From Lachnoclostridium phytofermentans (lineage in GTDB: Bacteria; Bacillota; Clostridia; Lachnospirales; Lachnospiraceae), in NCBI GenBank assembly GCA_003526525.1, contig DPVV01000048.1, positions 2,489 to 9,840 of the forward strand: a stretch of DNA of 7,352 bases, written 5' to 3'. Numbering within the stretch: position 1 is the stretch's first letter; every line of letters begins with the position of its first letter. The notes beneath the pieces are model-generated. The model was not told the origin of the DNA and searched no databases. It saw nothing but the letters and a program-made list of their open reading frames with translations. Positions 6,245 through 7,352 of this stretch are shown in pieces. A program made the translations under genes and the position numbers.

Positions 6245-6360
6245 CAGGAACGGAATAGTATAAAACATTATTGCCTATTTTGTTTGATTAATGTTCTGAA
6301 CCAGTCCAATGAGAATATAGCAAGCATGCCTAACATTTTAAAATTAAAATGAAGAAAATC

Positions 6361-6399
6361 CAGAGGTACCTCGATGATAAATCTTGGTGCCTCTGTTTT
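6361..6399 (+). terminator. Intrinsic terminator downstream of the DUF5131 gene
   Basis: CAGAGGTACC (6361-6370) pairs with GGTGCCTCTG (6386-6395), 10 bp with one U-G wobble, around a 15-nt loop and followed by TTTTC. The left arm also holds the exact palindrome GAGGTACCTC (6363-6372). It lies 117 nt past the DUF5131 stop and is the first good stop for that transcript. Upstream in the gap, CATTTTAA/TTAAAATG (6334-6351) is a second small inverted repeat. Confidence 0.65.
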
Positions 6400-6446
6400 C
6401 ATATAAAACCAAAAACAACTTAATAAATGCCATCGGGTAAACAACC

Positions 6447-6527
6447 ATGAGGTTATGTTCTTCGTTACTGAAAAACATAGCTTCTTTTTTTATTGTTCAA
6501 TTTGCAGAAAAAGAAAGGATTGATTAA
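6447..6527 (+). CDS. Possible 26-codon ORF spanning a terminator hairpin
   Basis: ATG at 6447 opens 26 codons ending in TAA at 6525-6527, with SSLLKNIASFFIVQFA in the middle, a short hydrophobic stretch. The ribosome site is poor (GGG about 10 nt upstream). It covers the hairpin at 6449-6491 and stops one base before the GTG of the next mini-ORF, the geometry of a leader peptide coupled to a downstream ORF. I do not recognise the peptide, and chance is a fair alternative. Confidence 0.25.
   Translation: MRLCSSLLKNIASFFIVQFAEKERID
6449..6491 (+). terminator. Second terminator/attenuator-like hairpin
   Basis: Arms 6449-6462 (GAGGTTATGTTCTT) and 6471-6484 (AAAAACATAGCTTC) form 13 pairs, including two G-U wobbles and one C/A mismatch, around an 8-nt loop, followed by seven T residues. 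As RNA it is a credible intrinsic terminator on the plus strand. Since 6361-6399 already serves the DUF5131 gene, this second one directly before an RBS and mini-ORF looks like a leader attenuator, perhaps of a gene now lost (inference). Confidence 0.55.
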
Positions 6528-6528
6528 A

Positions 6529-6594
6529 GTGATTACAAGATTTATGAGAAATACACCTCTCGCTGTTATGGGTATGTCATCTTTCATATGGTAA
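6529..6594 (+). CDS. Possible 21-residue peptide or start of a broken gene
   Basis: GTG at 6529 is preceded by AAAGG (6514-6518), 10 nt away, and encodes 21 residues ending in TAA at 6592-6594, including RFMRNTPLAVMGMSSFIW. An ATG at residue 6 is an alternative start. It begins one base after the stop of the preceding mini-ORF. It could be a genuine small peptide, or the surviving N-terminus of a longer gene, since no related reading frame continues downstream. Not recognised. Confidence 0.3.
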   Translation: MITRFMRNTPLAVMGMSSFIW

Positions 6595-6838
6595 TCAGTT
6601 TTTGTAATTGACTAAACCGAAGGGTTTTATCAATTGCGATAACGGCCTTTCGATGCATCTTCAAGCAGATTTGCGAGCCGCGCCATATGCGCAACTGCAA
6701 CTTGCCTTGAGTGTACAAAAAAGATGCCGCATCTCTCTAGCACCCCCTTGGCGGAAGATTAGCTTTCTTGAGAAACAGTCTTCTGAATCTGCAATTTAGG
6801 CGTTAAATCTCCGCAATTTCACATGGGATATATAATCA
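6595..6838. other. Gene-free, GC-richer remnant-like block
   Basis: No credible gene is visible in these 244 bases between the mini-ORFs and the YdeI-like stop. From about 6635 to 6770 the DNA is visibly richer in G and C (about half by eye) than the rest of the window, and includes GCCGCGCCATATGCGC. A plus-strand frame from a TTG at 6608 lacks a ribosome site. On the minus strand a roughly 40-codon frame (about 6760 to 6635) reads through VHSRQVAVAHMARLANLLED, which has a protein-like look but no start signal I can support. It could be debris of an inserted gene; no family is recognised. Confidence 0.4.
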
Positions 6839-7352
6839 TTAGTAATCAAGGAGTCGCCCGTTATCGTTCCACTCCCCATACATCTTACCATTTTTTGTGT
6901 TTTCAATAAATTTATTAAGCCTTTTCTCAAATAACTCATGGTTGTTCTTTACTTGAACAATTGTATCTATACGTATTCTCCTATACAGTTCAGGAAAGCC
7001 CATAAAATTGCTGTAAGTGACGTCATTCTCTCTTAGCCTATTTTCAATTACTTCATCTATTACAAAATCATTATAGAAAATGTCGGGCAATACGCTTCTT
7101 CCAAGTTCCGTCATAAGCCCCAAACGCTCAAGACGGAGTACACGCTGTTTATTGAGTTCCGTCCATGAACTTTTCCTCGCTCTGGGAGATAGTCTCTGGA
7201 TAAGCTTATCTTCGGAATATTTTTTCTTTATGCCGTCTATCCATCCAAAACAAAGAGCCTCTTCAACAGCGTCCAGATATAATAATGTTTCTGGCTTCTG
7301 TGTTATGCTGATAATTACCCAGCAATATTTTTTTTTATTAGAATTTAACTCT
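6839..7352 (-). CDS. YdeI/OmdA-family protein, 5' end cut by window edge
   Basis: A minus-strand frame is open from the right edge to TAA at 6841-6839, giving 170 visible residues; I translated it beyond the internal TTG at 7123. It shows the YdeI family hallmarks: AVEEALCFGWIDGIKKKY, then SPRARKSSWTELNKQRVLRL, and a C-terminal OmdA-like part with FPELYRRIRIDTI, FEKRLNKFIENTKNGKMYGE and WNDNGRL. Only about 15-25 N-terminal residues should be missing. The family has been linked to stress or peptide/bacteriocin tolerance in some bacteria; its biochemical role is not settled. A run of lysine codons (AAA AAA AAA) at about 7328-7336 lies near the edge. It converges on the DUF5131 gene, and I see no clear minus-strand terminator after its stop. 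Start and promoter lie outside. Confidence 0.88.
   Translation of the reverse strand, partial: ELNSNKKKYCWVIISITQKPETLLYLDAVEEALCFGWIDGIKKKYSEDKLIQRLSPRARKSSWTELNKQRVLRLERLGLMTELGRSVLPDIFYNDFVIDEVIENRLRENDVTYSNFMGFPELYRRIRIDTIVQVKNNHELFEKRLNKFIENTKNGKMYGEWNDNGRLLDY

Noticed and set aside
6608..6799. 63-codon plus-strand frame from TTG
   Set aside because: No Shine-Dalgarno before the TTG, no recognisable motif, and it sits in the compositionally odd block; treated as noncoding.
5279..6838. Insertion sequence or prophage
   Set aside because: No transposase, integrase, terminal inverted repeats with target duplication, or other phage genes are visible, so no mobile element was called.
6839..7123. 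94-residue minus-strand ORF starting at TTG 7123
   Set aside because: The frame continues without stops to the window edge and the family signature AVEEALCFGWIDG lies upstream of this TTG, so it is an internal codon, not the start.

Overview
The window looks like chromosomal DNA of a low-GC Gram-positive bacterium, most likely a clostridium of the Lachnospiraceae type. The grounds are AT-rich intergenic DNA, strong AGGAGG-like ribosome binding sites, near-consensus sigma-A promoters, and a typical clostridial set of genes: PcrA helicase, a DUF1836 protein, a YerC/YecD TrpR-like regulator and an RlmD-type rRNA methyltransferase. The assignment below phylum level is inference.

Left part (1-3870), housekeeping and regulatory. 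A minus-strand pcrA helicase gene runs off the left edge after motif V. Its probable promoter at 1986-2014 implies a roughly 245-nt leader holding two inverted repeats and a possible 17-codon upstream ORF. Reading away from it is a plus-strand DUF1836 gene with a fully consensus promoter and a very short leader. Its lysine-rich tail lies in a degenerate 20-bp repeat array that crosses the stop codon. A bidirectional terminator at 3081-3120 separates it from the convergent yerC gene. The roughly 430-bp divergent region between yerC and rlmD is rich in symmetry: an 11-bp-arm palindrome over the predicted yerC transcription start, a perfect 14-bp inverted repeat, and repeated TACGATAT motifs.

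Middle (3723-5278). rlmD encodes a complete TRAM/4Fe-4S/SAM RNA uridine methyltransferase with all key residues. Its leader can form two mutually exclusive hairpins, which could act as an attenuator.

Right part (5279-7352), probably accessory. After rlmD comes DNA of different texture, then a complete three-cysteine DUF5131 (phage Gp37/Gp68) gene with a strong RBS. Next is a 594-nt stretch with two plus-strand terminator-like hairpins, two tandem mini-ORFs that almost touch, and a GC-richer block of no recognised content. A minus-strand YdeI/OmdA-family gene then runs off the right edge. No transposase, integrase, tRNA, rRNA or CRISPR array is visible. No complete new system can be demonstrated; the best leads are the DUF5131 locus with its leader-like downstream DNA and the symmetric yerC-rlmD control region.
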